Positions 49,249 through 58,372 of a DNA stretch of 64,000 nt are shown here, one piece after another. Each line of letters opens with the position of its first letter. Positions within the stretch are counted from its first letter, which is position 1. Both the position numbers and the translations under genes were made by a program. The notes below the pieces were generated by a model, which was not told where the DNA came from, did not search any database, and was given only the letters and a program-made list of their open reading frames with translations. The DNA lies in contig NZ_BCYR01000003.1 in the NCBI RefSeq assembly GCF_001598295.1, positions 1-64,000 on the forward strand, in the 5' to 3' direction. Source of the stretch: Klebsiella ornithinolytica NBRC 105727 = ATCC 31898 (GTDB lineage: Bacteria > Pseudomonadota > Gammaproteobacteria > Enterobacterales > Enterobacteriaceae).

Positions 49249-50558
49249 TACACACCTCGCTGCCAGGGGAAATTGAGCGCGGTGAGGGCCAGAGTTTCCA
49301 CGGCGATGGCCATCACGTTCTCATCAAAGTCGAATTGTTCGTTGTGGTGACCGGCGCTGAGTTCCGTGCCAAAAACCATATACGAGGCCAGACCATTATG
49401 CTGTTGAACCCGGGCCATCATCAGGGTGGCATCTTCTGAGCCGGCAGGGGCGGCAATACGGTCGATAGCCTGCTCCACGCCGGGCACCCGGGCCGCCTGC
49501 TCGCGCAGATAGTGTACCCACGCCGGGGACGGTGCGCTGGAGGTCGCCGCGCCCATCAGGCGCAGCTCGACGCTGGCTCCGTACATCGCGGCAGCGCCGT
49601 GGATAACCTCCCGCGCGCGTTCAAACACATACCGGTTAATGTCTTCCGTTTCGCCGCGGGTTTCCACCTTCAGGAGCGCGCCGGATGGGACAACGTTCCG
49701 CCCGGTGCCCGCCTGCATCACGCCGACATTGACCCGCGATGCGCCGGCGCTATGCGGCGCGATGGCGTGCAGAGCAATCGCCGCCTGCGCCGCGGCGAGC
49801 AGCGCATTACGCCCGTCTTCCGGTTTACCTCCGGCGTGGGCCGCAACGCCGGTGAATAGCGCGTCGAATTTAGTGGTCGCCATAAAGTTATCGCTGCCGC
49901 ACACCACGGTACCGGCCGGGACACCGGTACCGATATGAATAGCGGTAAAGTAATCGACATCATCCACCACGCCAGCGGCGACCATTGCCCGCGCGCCGCG
50001 GGTACCTTCCTCCGCAGGCTGGAAAATCAGCTTGATCACGCCGTGCAGCCGATCGGCATACTGTTTCAGAACGTGGGCCAGGCCAAGGCCGATGGCCGTA
50101 TGACCATCATGTCCGCAGGCGTGCATCATCCCAGGGTTACAGGAGGCAAAATCCTCGCGGAACGGGCGGTGGTGGCCGTCGGTATCTTCATTCAGATCGA
50201 GGGCATCCATATCGACCCGAAAGGCCAGAGTGGGGCCGGGACGCCCGGTATCCAGCGTGGCGACGATACCGGTGAAGCCGCCTTCGAATGCGCTCAACCA
50301 CGGTTCTGGCGCACCTTGCTCACGGGCGCGCTGAAAGGCGTTGGCCAGGATGATCTCATCCGGTAATCCCATCCGGCTATCGGCATCGACCGCGTCGCGG
50401 CCCAGGGTCAGGTCGTAGCCCAGCTGATGCAACTGCTCTGCAACTTTACTGGCGGTGCGGAACTCGACCCAGCCGGACTCGGCATAATGGTGTAAATCGC
50501 GACGCCATTGCGTCATCTCTGGCAGCAGTTGACGGATGTATTCATTGAGTAACGGCAT
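49248..50558 (-). CDS. abgA: AbgA, p-aminobenzoyl-glutamate hydrolase subunit A
   Basis: The 436-residue M20 peptidase subunit is the same length as E. coli AbgA. Metal ligands are in [11 protein letters not shown] and [12 protein letters not shown]. The start [15 protein letters not shown] is set by AGGACAGG and by length; longer in-frame starts are not conserved. It is first of the abgABT operon and divergent from abgR. Confidence 0.95.
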   Translation of the reverse strand: MPLLNEYIRQLLPEMTQWRRDLHHYAESGWVEFRTASKVAEQLHQLGYDLTLGRDAVDADSRMGLPDEIILANAFQRAREQGAPEPWLSAFEGGFTGIVATLDTGRPGPTLAFRVDMDALDLNEDTDGHHRPFREDFASCNPGMMHACGHDGHTAIGLGLAHVLKQYADRLHGVIKLIFQPAEEGTRGARAMVAAGVVDDVDYFTAIHIGTGVPAGTVVCGSDNFMATTKFDALFTGVAAHAGGKPEDGRNALLAAAQAAIALHAIAPHSAGASRVNVGVMQAGTGRNVVPSGALLKVETRGETEDINRYVFERAREVIHGAAAMYGASVELRLMGAATSSAPSPAWVHYLREQAARVPGVEQAIDRIAAPAGSEDATLMMARVQQHNGLASYMVFGTELSAGHHNEQFDFDENVMAIAVETLALTALNFPWQRGV

Positions 50559-50723
50559 AACCTGTCCTGTCATATTTAAAAATGTGATGAGGTTCACGGT
50601 GTGATAGCTTTTACTTATCGCTGATGGGTTTTTCAGCAGCGCATTCTTACGTTGCCACAACGCTTTGCATTACAGTAGATGCCATTTTCTTCTGTTTGAT
50701 AAACAATGGTTATCACTACGGCG

Positions 50724-51635
50724 ATGTCTTTTCAGATTAAATTTCACCAAATTCGTGCCTTCGTTGAAGTGGCGCGTCAGGGCAGTATTCGCGGTGCCAG
50801 CCGGACACTGGCGTTATCGCAACCGGCTTTGACCAAGGCCATTAAAGAGCTGGAAGAGGGGCTGTCCGCCCAGCTGTTCGTGCGCCGCAGCCAGGGGGTA
50901 TCGTTAACCGAGAATGGCGAAAGTTTTTATCAGCACGCCAGTTTGATTCTTGAGGAGCTGCGGGCGGCGCAGGAAGATCTGTTGCAGCGCCAGGGGGCGT
51001 TGACCGGGCAGATCAATATTGGTCTTGGAGCCAGCGTGGCGCGCTCGCTGATGCCCTCGGTGATTTGTCGTTTTCATCAGCAGCACCCGCTGGTGAAGGT
51101 GCGTATCATGGAAGGTCAGCTGCTGTCGATGATCAACGAACTGCGGCAGGGGGAGCTCGATTTCACCATCAATACCTATTATCCCGGCCCTTACGATCAT
51201 GAATTCAGCTTTGAGAAACTGTTCGAAAAGCCGTTTGCGGTCTTCGCCCGCGCCGGGCATCCCGCAACCCAGGCGACCTCGATTGAACAACTGCTGCATT
51301 ACAGCTGGACCATGCCAACCCCGCGCGGCAGCTACTTTAAGCAGCTGCAGGATCTGTTTAGCCACCGTTCGCAGATCCCGCATGTCGGCATCGTGTGCGA
51401 AACCTTCTCTTCCTGCATCAGTCTGGTGGTACAGAGTGATTTTCTGAGTATCTTACCGGTTGAGCTGGGCAGCGACCCGATGATTGCCGACAAGCTGGTG
51501 ATGATCAAGGTGAGCGAAACGTTACCGAAAGCGACCTATTATCTGATCCAGCGCCGCGACTCGCGGCAGACGCCGTTAACGGCCTCGCTGATTACCCAGT
51601 TTCGCCGACAAAGTCGCCACCAGTTTCCCGCCTGA
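50724..51635 (+). CDS. abgR: AbgR, LysR-type regulator of the abg operon
   Basis: The 303-residue LysR regulator aligns with E. coli AbgR (302). The N-terminal HTH is in IRGASRTLALSQPALTKAIKELE, and the effector domain has EGQLLSMINELRQGELDF. It is divergent from abgA across a 165-bp region, consistent with control of abgABT. Confidence 0.94.
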   Translation: MSFQIKFHQIRAFVEVARQGSIRGASRTLALSQPALTKAIKELEEGLSAQLFVRRSQGVSLTENGESFYQHASLILEELRAAQEDLLQRQGALTGQINIGLGASVARSLMPSVICRFHQQHPLVKVRIMEGQLLSMINELRQGELDFTINTYYPGPYDHEFSFEKLFEKPFAVFARAGHPATQATSIEQLLHYSWTMPTPRGSYFKQLQDLFSHRSQIPHVGIVCETFSSCISLVVQSDFLSILPVELGSDPMIADKLVMIKVSETLPKATYYLIQRRDSRQTPLTASLITQFRRQSRHQFPA

Positions 51636-51732
51636 GCCGGCAGGGCAAATTGTCGCCGGTTGTCGATAAACGCATTGAGGCGGCGGGGCGCGGCGGCTAT
51701 AGTAGCCTCCGGTAGCAGCCGGAGGAGTGCAC

Positions 51733-52296
51733 ATGAATCTTGACGACAAATCGCTATTTCTTGGCGCCATGGAGGACGTTCAGCCTCTGAAGCGCGGCAA
51801 TGACGTTCATTGGCATCCGGAACGCAACCTGCGCCCGACGCAGCGTCTTGATGTCCTGCAGCTCGATAATTTTCTCACCACCGGCTATCTCGATATTCTG
51901 CCGCTGACCACGCCGCTGGAATTTAAACGCGACGGGCTGCAAAACGGTGTGCTGGATAAGCTGCGTCTGGGGAAATATGACCAGCAGGCCAGCCTGAATC
52001 TGTTGCGCCGTCCGGTCGAACAGTGCCGGCAAATGCTGTTTGCCTTTGTCGTGCAGGCGCAAAAGGAGGGGTTGCGCAATCTGCTGATCGTCCACGGAAA
52101 AGGGCGGGAAGATAACGCGCACGCTAATATCGTGCGTAGCTATCTGGCGCGCTGGCTGGTCGAACTGCCCGAGGTACAGGCGTTCTGCGCGGCCTCGGCA
52201 CAGCATGGCGGCAGCGGAGCGTGTTACGTCGCGTTGCGCAAATCCGCCGAGGCGAAACAGGAGAACTGGGAGCGCCACGCCAAACGCAGCCGCTAG
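51733..52296 (+). CDS. smrA: SmrA, Smr-domain DNA endonuclease
   Basis: The 187-residue protein is the length of E. coli SmrA (YdaL). The Smr domain shows LLIVHGKGRED and the later HGGSGACYVALRK, while the N-terminal part starts MNLDDKSLFLGAMEDVQPLK. E. coli SmrA nicks DNA in vitro. GGAGGAG precedes the start. Its 3' end overlaps pcaR by 4 bp. Confidence 0.94.
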   Translation: MNLDDKSLFLGAMEDVQPLKRGNDVHWHPERNLRPTQRLDVLQLDNFLTTGYLDILPLTTPLEFKRDGLQNGVLDKLRLGKYDQQASLNLLRRPVEQCRQMLFAFVVQAQKEGLRNLLIVHGKGREDNAHANIVRSYLARWLVELPEVQAFCAASAQHGGSGACYVALRKSAEAKQENWERHAKRSR

Positions 52297-53099
52297 CGCA
52301 GCAGCAGCGTCAGCTCGCGAGCCGCTTTTTGCAGCTCGGGTAGAACCCGTTCCAGCATGTCGCGAGTGGAGACCTGCCCGGCATGCACGCCGACGTTCAG
52401 CGCGGCCTGTATCTGGCCCTGCGGGTTGAACAAAGGCACCGCCAGCGAGCGCAGTCCCATTTCCAGCTCCTGATCGTTGAGCGCGTAGCCCTGCTGCTGG
52501 ACGCGCTTCAGCTCCGCGCGCAGCTTGTTCACCGAATCCACCGTTTGCGGGGTGTAGCGAATCATCGTCACCCGCGCCAGCATATCGTTCAGCTTCTCTT
52601 CCGGCAGATGGCTTAACAGCACGCGCCCCATCGAGGTCGCCCAGGCCGGGAGGCGGCTGCCGATATCCAGATCGATGGTCATAATCCGCGAACTGGAGGC
52701 GCGGGCAATGTAGAGAATATCGTCGCCATCGAGGGTGGCTATCGAGCAGGATTCGTTCAGCATTTCACTCAGGTGTTTAAGAACAGGCTGCGCCGAACGC
52801 GCCAGCGGCGTGGAGGCTAGCCACGCGTGGCCGAGGGCCAGAATACGCGGGCGCAGCTGGAAGTTTTTGCCATCTTCCGCATAGACGAATCCCAGTTTCC
52901 CCAGCGTGTACAGGCAGCGGCGCACCGCCGCGCGCGGAATACCGGTCTTCTGGCTGATTTGCGAGATAGACAGGACCGGGCGCTGCGGGGTGAAGGCCTG
53001 AATCACTTCCAGCCCGCGGGCCAGCGAGGCCATAAAGTTCGGATCGCCTTTAAACGGATCGCTGTCGCCCGTCAGTAAATCGTCTGGATGCTTCTCCAT
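52293..53099 (-). CDS. pcaR: PcaR, IclR-family regulator of beta-ketoadipate genes
   Basis: The protein of about 268 residues has an N-terminal IclR HTH (SISQISQKTGIPRAAVRRCLYTL) and a C-terminal ligand domain, of the PcaR/PcaU/PobR branch. It probably activates pcaIJFBDC in response to beta-ketoadipate. The ATG at 53099 has GGAG at good spacing; an ATG four codons upstream (53111) lacks one. It is divergent from pcaI with three matching operator sequences between. Confidence 0.9.
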   Translation of the reverse strand: MEKHPDDLLTGDSDPFKGDPNFMASLARGLEVIQAFTPQRPVLSISQISQKTGIPRAAVRRCLYTLGKLGFVYAEDGKNFQLRPRILALGHAWLASTPLARSAQPVLKHLSEMLNESCSIATLDGDDILYIARASSSRIMTIDLDIGSRLPAWATSMGRVLLSHLPEEKLNDMLARVTMIRYTPQTVDSVNKLRAELKRVQQQGYALNDQELEMGLRSLAVPLFNPQGQIQAALNVGVHAGQVSTRDMLERVLPELQKAARELTLLLR

Positions 53100-53151
53100 T
53101 TTTTTCTCCATATTTGCCGTCGATCACATTCTTTCGCTAAAGATATACGAT

Positions 53152-53166
53152 GTTCGATTATCGCAC
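53152..53166. promoter_or_regulatory. PcaR operator 1
   Basis: GTTCGATTATCGCAC differs by one base from the P. putida PcaR site as I recall it (GTTCGATAATCGCAC). It is near the pcaR start and probably serves autoregulation together with site 2. Confidence 0.75.
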
Positions 53167-53170
53167 CATA

Positions 53171-53185
53171 TTTCGATTATCGCCC
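53171..53185. promoter_or_regulatory. PcaR operator 2
   Basis: TTTCGATTATCGCCC repeats the CGATTATCG core of site 1, 19 bp away, about two helical turns, so both sites face the same side of the DNA. Confidence 0.65.
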
Positions 53186-53235
53186 TTGACCAACATCGTT
53201 AAGCGGGTCACATTTTGTGCGAACAACGCATAAAA

Positions 53236-53250
53236 GTGCGATTACCGCAC
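53236..53250. promoter_or_regulatory. PcaR operator 3, next to pcaI
   Basis: GTGCGATTACCGCAC is a 15-bp palindrome sharing the half-site GTGCGAT/CGCAC with site 1. It lies 16 bp before the pcaI start. Confidence 0.65.
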
Positions 53251-53266
53251 GTAAAGGAGCGACCTG

Positions 53267-53953
53267 ATGATTGATAAAAGCGTGTCGACGCTAAGTGATG
53301 CCATCGCCGGGATTCACGACGGGGCGACCATCATGATCGGCGGTTTTGGTCCCGCCGGTCAGCCAACGTACCTGATTGACGCCCTGATTGAACAGGGTGC
53401 CCGCGACCTCACCATTATCAACAACAATGCGGGCAACGGTGAAGTTGGCCTGGCGGCACTGCTGAAGGCCGGACGCGTGAGAAAGATGGTCTGTTCTTTC
53501 CCGCGCCAGGTTGACTCACAGATTTTTGACGATCTTTATCGCCGCGGCAAAGTGGAGCTGGAACTGGTCCCGCAGGGTAATCTCGCGGCGCGAATCCAGG
53601 CCGCCGGCGCCGGCCTGGGCGCGATATTTACGCCGACCGGTTACGGCACGCCGCTGGCTGAAGGCAAAGAGACCCGCGAAATCGACGGTCGTCATTACGT
53701 CCTCGAATACCCGATCAAGGCCGATTTTGCCCTGATCAAAGCGCACCAGGCCGACCGCTGGGGCAATCTGGTGTATCGCAAAGCGGCGCGCAACTTCGGC
53801 CCCATTATGGCCACCGCCGCAAAAACCACCATCGTTGAAGTCTCCCGTCTGGTGAGTCTTGGCGACCTTGACCCGGAAAATGTGATCACCCCGGGGATTT
53901 TCGTCCAGCGTGTGTTCTCGCTGGAACATCTGACCACCGCACAACGCGCCTGA
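53267..53953 (+). CDS. pcaI: 3-oxoadipate CoA-transferase subunit A
   Basis: PcaI with PcaJ transfers CoA from succinyl-CoA to 3-oxoadipate. The 228-residue family I CoA-transferase alpha subunit has GGFGPAGQPTYLIDAL near its start and LTIINNNAGN. AAGGAG precedes the ATG. It is first of pcaIJFBDC and 10 bp before pcaJ. Confidence 0.95.
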   Translation: MIDKSVSTLSDAIAGIHDGATIMIGGFGPAGQPTYLIDALIEQGARDLTIINNNAGNGEVGLAALLKAGRVRKMVCSFPRQVDSQIFDDLYRRGKVELELVPQGNLAARIQAAGAGLGAIFTPTGYGTPLAEGKETREIDGRHYVLEYPIKADFALIKAHQADRWGNLVYRKAARNFGPIMATAAKTTIVEVSRLVSLGDLDPENVITPGIFVQRVFSLEHLTTAQRA

Positions 53954-53963
53954 GGAGCCAACT

Positions 53964-54620
53964 ATGCAAAAACTAACCCGCGATGAAATGGCCCAGCGAG
54001 TGGCGCGCGATATCCCGGAAGGGGCCTATGTCAACCTGGGCATCGGTTTACCTACCCGCATCGCCAACTATCTGCCGAGCGATAAAGAGGTCTTTCTGCA
54101 CAGTGAAAATGGCCTGCTGGGGATGGGGGGGAAGCCGCAGCCGGGTGAAGAAGATCCGGAGCTGATTAATGCCGGGAAAGAGTACGTGACCCTGCTCAAA
54201 GGCGGCTGCTTTTTCCATCACGGCGACTCATTCGCCATGATGCGCGGCGGCCACCTCGACATTTGCGTACTCGGGGCGTATCAGGTCTCCGCCAGCGGCG
54301 ATCTCGCCAACTGGAGCACCGGCGCACCGGACGCGATCCCGGCGGTGGGAGGGGCGATGGATCTGGCCATCGGCGCACGTCAGGTGTTTGTGATGATGGA
54401 TCACCTGACCCGCGACGGCGAGTGTAAGCTGGTTGAACAGTGCAGCTACCCGCTCACCGGAGTGGGCTGCGTCAGCCGGATCTACACCGACCTGGCGGTC
54501 ATTGACATCACCCCGGCCGGTCCGGTGGTCCGAGAAATTTTCAACGGCCTCTCTTTTGAGGAGCTGCAGCGCATCACTCCGGTGGCGTTGACCTTTGAAC
54601 ATCTGGCGGAAAGCGCATAA
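53964..54620 (+). CDS. pcaJ: 3-oxoadipate CoA-transferase subunit B
   Basis: The 218-residue beta subunit carries the catalytic Glu in the HSENGLLGMG motif that forms the acyl thioester intermediate. VNLGIGLPTRIANYL is also typical. GAGGAG precedes the start. It lies 7 bp before pcaF. Confidence 0.95.
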   Translation: MQKLTRDEMAQRVARDIPEGAYVNLGIGLPTRIANYLPSDKEVFLHSENGLLGMGGKPQPGEEDPELINAGKEYVTLLKGGCFFHHGDSFAMMRGGHLDICVLGAYQVSASGDLANWSTGAPDAIPAVGGAMDLAIGARQVFVMMDHLTRDGECKLVEQCSYPLTGVGCVSRIYTDLAVIDITPAGPVVREIFNGLSFEELQRITPVALTFEHLAESA

Positions 54621-54627
54621 GGAACCT

Positions 54628-55833
54628 ATGATGAATCAGGCATTTATCTGTGATGCGGTGCGTACACCGTTCGGGCGTTTTGCTGGTACGCTGGCGACAA
54701 TGCGCGCCGATGATTTGGCCGCTCTGCCGCTGAAAGCGCTGCTGGAGCGCAACCCGGGCCTCGATCCCGCGCGCATTGATGATGTGATTTACGGCTGCGC
54801 AAACCAGGCCGGGGAAGATAACCGCAACGTTGCCCGTATGGCGCTGCTGCTGGCCGGACTCCCGCAAACGGTGCCGGGTAGCACCATTAACCGGCTGTGC
54901 GGCTCCAGTCTTGATGCGATCGGCGTCGCAGCGCGGGCCATCAAAAGCGGCGAAACTCAGCTGATGATCGCCGGCGGCGTGGAGAGCATGTCGCGCGCGC
55001 CGTTTGTGATGGGTAAGGCGGAGAATGCCTTTAGCCGCAACATGAAGATTGAAGATACGACGATCGGCTGGCGCTTTATCAACGCCCGGATGAAAGAACT
55101 GTACGGCGTCGACTCGATGCCGGAGACCGCCGAGAACGTCGCCGCTGATTTTGCCGTTTCGCGTGCCGATCAGGACGCCTTTGCGCTGCGCAGCCAGATG
55201 CGCACCGCCGCGGCGCAGGAGGCCGGACGGTTTGCTGATGAGCTGATCGCGGTTTCTATCGCACAGCGTAAAGGCGACCCGCTGCTGTTTACTCGCGATG
55301 AACACCCGCGTAGCACGACTGCGGAAGCGCTGGCGAAACTCAAAGGGGTGGTGCGTCCGGACGGTTCGGTGACCGCGGGGAACGCCTCCGGGGTGAACGA
55401 TGGCGCCTGTGCCTTGCTGTTGGCCAGCGAATCGGCGCTGTCGGCCAACGATCTGCACCCCCTGGCCCGGGTCGTCGGCGTGGCGACGGCGGGCGTGGCG
55501 CCACGTATTATGGGCTTCGGTCCGGCTCCGGCGGTACGTAAAGTGCTGGCGCAAACGGGGCTGACGCTGGAGCAAATGGATGTCATTGAATTGAATGAAG
55601 CGTTTGCCGCGCAGGCGCTGGCGGTGACCCGCGATTTAGGGCTGGCCGACGATGCGCCCCACGTCAATCCCAACGGCGGCGCCATTGCGCTGGGCCACCC
55701 TCTGGGGGCGTCGGGTGGTCGTCTGGCGATGACCGCCGCGTATCAGCTACGTCGTACCGGTGGGCGCTATGCGCTGTGTACCATGTGTATTGGTGTCGGC
55801 CAGGGTATTGCGCTGATTATTGAACGTGTTTAA
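54628..55833 (+). CDS. pcaF: 3-oxoadipyl-CoA thiolase
   Basis: The 401-residue thiolase releases acetyl-CoA and succinyl-CoA from 3-oxoadipyl-CoA. The nucleophilic Cys is in INRLCGSSLDA. The C-terminal motifs are GGAIALGHPLGASG and CTMCIGVGQG. Two adjacent ATGs (54628, 54631) follow AAGGAACC; either could be used. The related PaaJ has the same length. Confidence 0.95.
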   Translation: MMNQAFICDAVRTPFGRFAGTLATMRADDLAALPLKALLERNPGLDPARIDDVIYGCANQAGEDNRNVARMALLLAGLPQTVPGSTINRLCGSSLDAIGVAARAIKSGETQLMIAGGVESMSRAPFVMGKAENAFSRNMKIEDTTIGWRFINARMKELYGVDSMPETAENVAADFAVSRADQDAFALRSQMRTAAAQEAGRFADELIAVSIAQRKGDPLLFTRDEHPRSTTAEALAKLKGVVRPDGSVTAGNASGVNDGACALLLASESALSANDLHPLARVVGVATAGVAPRIMGFGPAPAVRKVLAQTGLTLEQMDVIELNEAFAAQALAVTRDLGLADDAPHVNPNGGAIALGHPLGASGGRLAMTAAYQLRRTGGRYALCTMCIGVGQGIALIIERV

Positions 55834-55842
55834 GGAGCCAAC

Positions 55843-57195
55843 ATGAGTTTGTTGACCCCCATGCTGCGCAGCAGTCCGCTGACCGCCTGGTTTAGCGATG
55901 CGCAGCGGGTGCAGGGGATGCTGGATTTTGAAGCGGCGCTGGTCCGCGCACAGGCATCCTGCGGCACCGTGCCGCAGGATGCTGTCGCCCCCATCGTCAG
56001 CGCCTGCCAGCATTCGGCCATCGATTTTCCGGCCCTGGGGCTGGCTGCCGCCAGCGCGGGCAACCTGGCGATTCCGCTGGTGAAGCAGCTCACCGCACGG
56101 GTGAAGACGCAGGATGCCGGTGCGGCACGCTACGTTCACTGGGGGGCGACCAGCCAGGATGCCATCGACAGCGGGCTGGTCTTGCAGCTGCGCGGCGCGC
56201 TGGACGAAACGGAACGTCTGTTGCAACAGCTGATTGACGGCTTCGCCACCCAGGCTGAACGCTATCAGAACACGGTAATGCCCGGTCGTACCTGGATGCA
56301 GCACGCGCTGCCGGTCACCTTTGGCCTGAAGCTGGCGGGGACGCTTGATGCGCTGCTGCGCTGGCAGCAGCGTTTGCGGGAGATGCGTCCGCGGGTGCTG
56401 GTGCTGCAGTTTGGCGGCGCGGCGGGTACCCTGGATTCGCTAAAGGCCGACGCATCGCCGGTTGCGGCGGCGCTTGCCAGCCTGCTCGGGCTGACTCTGC
56501 CGGATACGCCGTGGCACAGTCAGCGTGACCGGTTGCTGGAAGTGGGGGCCTGGTTTGCGGGACTGTGCGGCACGCTGGGCAAATTTGCGAACGATTTTTC
56601 CCTGCTGATGCAAACCGAAGTGGCGGAAGTCAGCGAACCGGTTGCGGAAGGGCGCGGCGGATCGTCGACCATGCCGCACAAACGCAACCCAATCGCCTGT
56701 AGCGCGATTTTAACCGCGGCCCAGCGCACGCCTGGACTGGTGGCGACGCTTTACGCCGGCCAGATTCAGCAGCATGAACGCGCCCTTGGCGGCTGGCAGG
56801 CGGAATGGGAGACCCTCCCGGAGCTGATTATGCTGGTGGGTGGAGCACTGGCGCAAAGCGATGCGCTGGTTCGCGATATGCAGGTCTTCCCGCAGAAAAT
56901 GCGGGCCGACCTGGAGATAACCCACGGACTGATTATGGCCGAGGCGGTGACGCTGGCGCTGGCGGCGTTTATTGGCAAAGCCGATGCCCATCACCGTATT
57001 GAGGCGCTGTGCCGCCAGGCGATCGACGAATCCCGCCCGCTGCAGGCGTTGCTGGAGAACGACCCGCTGGTCAGCCAGCATCTTTCGCCCCCCCGTTTAA
57101 CGCAGCTGCTGGATCCGGCCACGGCCACCGGCAGCGCCGAACGTTTTGTGCGCCAGGTCGTGGCGCGTTACAAGGAGCAACGTAATGAACCTTGA
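55843..57195 (+). CDS. pcaB: 3-carboxy-cis,cis-muconate cycloisomerase
   Basis: The 450-residue fumarase/aspartase-superfamily enzyme converts beta-carboxymuconate to gamma-carboxymuconolactone. The superfamily signature is GGSSTMPHKRNP, and VHWGATSQDAIDSG is in the N-terminal conserved region. TAAGGAG precedes the start. Its last codons overlap pcaD by 11 bp. Confidence 0.94.
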   Translation: MSLLTPMLRSSPLTAWFSDAQRVQGMLDFEAALVRAQASCGTVPQDAVAPIVSACQHSAIDFPALGLAAASAGNLAIPLVKQLTARVKTQDAGAARYVHWGATSQDAIDSGLVLQLRGALDETERLLQQLIDGFATQAERYQNTVMPGRTWMQHALPVTFGLKLAGTLDALLRWQQRLREMRPRVLVLQFGGAAGTLDSLKADASPVAAALASLLGLTLPDTPWHSQRDRLLEVGAWFAGLCGTLGKFANDFSLLMQTEVAEVSEPVAEGRGGSSTMPHKRNPIACSAILTAAQRTPGLVATLYAGQIQQHERALGGWQAEWETLPELIMLVGGALAQSDALVRDMQVFPQKMRADLEITHGLIMAEAVTLALAAFIGKADAHHRIEALCRQAIDESRPLQALLENDPLVSQHLSPPRLTQLLDPATATGSAERFVRQVVARYKEQRNEP

Positions 57196-57952
57196 TTATC
57201 AGCTGGACGGGCCGGAAGGCGCGCCGGTCATTGTGCTTTCTAACTCGCTCGGGACCACCCGCGCAATGTGGCAGCCGCAGATGGCGGCCTTAACCCAACG
57301 GTTCCGCGTGCTGCGCTATGACACCCACGGCCATGGTAAAACCCAAAAGTCGGGCAAGGTCACGCTGGCGCAGCTTGGGGAAGATGTGATTGCGCTGCTC
57401 GATCATCTCAATATCGCCAAAGCCTGGTTTTGCGGCATCTCGATGGGCGGCCTGACCGGGCTATGGCTGGGGCGTTTTGCCGCGGATCGTTTCTACGGTA
57501 TCGCGGTGGCCAACACGGCGGCGCGGATTGGCGATCAGGCCAGCTGGCTTTCCCGTTCGCGTGCCGTGCGCCAGGAGGGAATGGACGTGGTGGCCGCCGG
57601 TGCGGCGGACCGCTGGTTCACGCACGCCTTCCGTCAGAAGGCGCCGGAGGTGGTTGAGGCGCTGTGCCATCAGCTGACCCATAGCAATGCCGAAGGGTAT
57701 GCCGAGTGCTGCGAAGCGCTGGCGGCAGCCGATTTACGCAGCGAAGTCGGACAAATTCGCGTGCCGACGCTGATTATTGCCGGTGAAAGTGACCCTGTCA
57801 CTACCGTTGCCGATGCGCATTTTTTACATCAGCAGATCCCCGCGTCGCAGGTGGTGGTGGTTTCCGCCTCACATCTGTCCAGCATCGAGTCGCCGGGGGC
57901 CTTTAGCGCGGCGCTGTTGGCTTTTTTGCAGGAGGGCGATCGTGGACGATAA
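57185..57952 (+). CDS. pcaD: 3-oxoadipate enol-lactonase
   Basis: The 255-residue alpha/beta hydrolase opens the enol-lactone to 3-oxoadipate. Ser86 lies in the elbow GISMGG. An Asp in GESDPVT and a His in ASHLSS complete the triad. The start overlaps the pcaB stop by 11 bp; the pcaC start in turn overlaps its stop by 11 bp. In some bacteria PcaD and PcaC are fused; here they are separate. Confidence 0.94.
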   Translation: MNLDYQLDGPEGAPVIVLSNSLGTTRAMWQPQMAALTQRFRVLRYDTHGHGKTQKSGKVTLAQLGEDVIALLDHLNIAKAWFCGISMGGLTGLWLGRFAADRFYGIAVANTAARIGDQASWLSRSRAVRQEGMDVVAAGAADRWFTHAFRQKAPEVVEALCHQLTHSNAEGYAECCEALAAADLRSEVGQIRVPTLIIAGESDPVTTVADAHFLHQQIPASQVVVVSASHLSSIESPGAFSAALLAFLQEGDRGR

Positions 57953-58331
57953 AACCCGTTACCAGCAGGGCATGAACGTTCGGCGCAAAGTGCTGGGCGA
58001 TGCCCACGTCGAGCGCACGCTGCACAATCTGACGCCGCTCAATGACGAGTTTCAGGATTTCATTACCCGCTATGCGTGGGGAGAAACCTGGACCCGACCG
58101 GGGCTGGATCACCATACCCGCAGCATGATAACTATCGCCATGCTGATTGCGCTGAACCGTGAAGCGGAGCTGAAAATGCATTTGCGCGCGGCGTTTAATA
58201 ATGGCGTGACCCGCGATGAGCTGAAAGAGTTGATTATGCACTCGGCGCTGTACTGCGGGCTGCCTGCTGCCAATGCCACGATGCATCTTGCGCAGCAGGT
58301 GTTTGATGAGCTGGACGGGAAACCGGCCTGA
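57942..58331 (+). CDS. pcaC: 4-carboxymuconolactone decarboxylase (GTG start)
   Basis: The 129-residue enzyme decarboxylates gamma-carboxymuconolactone to the enol-lactone. The start is GTG at 57942, read as Met-Asp-Asp-Lys-Thr. GGAGGG is optimally spaced upstream, while the next ATG would remove conserved N-terminal residues. Conserved segments include WGETWTRPGLDHHTRSM and HSALYCGLPAAN with a Cys. The 11-bp overlap with pcaD gives coupling. It is the last gene of the operon. Confidence 0.93.
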   Translation: MDDKTRYQQGMNVRRKVLGDAHVERTLHNLTPLNDEFQDFITRYAWGETWTRPGLDHHTRSMITIAMLIALNREAELKMHLRAAFNNGVTRDELKELIMHSALYCGLPAANATMHLAQQVFDELDGKPA

Positions 58332-58340
58332 TGCGGCTCT

Positions 58341-58364
58341 GCTGGCCGGTCTTTACCGGCCAGC
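58341..58364. terminator. Bidirectional hairpin between pcaC and the MscS-family gene
   Basis: A 10-bp perfect stem GCTGGCCGGT / ACCGGCCAGC with a four-base loop lies between the convergent stops of pcaC and the channel gene. Confidence 0.7.
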
Positions 58365-58372
58365 ATCGTGAT

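Noticed and set aside
51636-51732. McaS-like small RNA expected between abgR and smrA
   Set aside because: E. coli encodes McaS in this gap, but the 97 bp here show no matching sequence or terminator.
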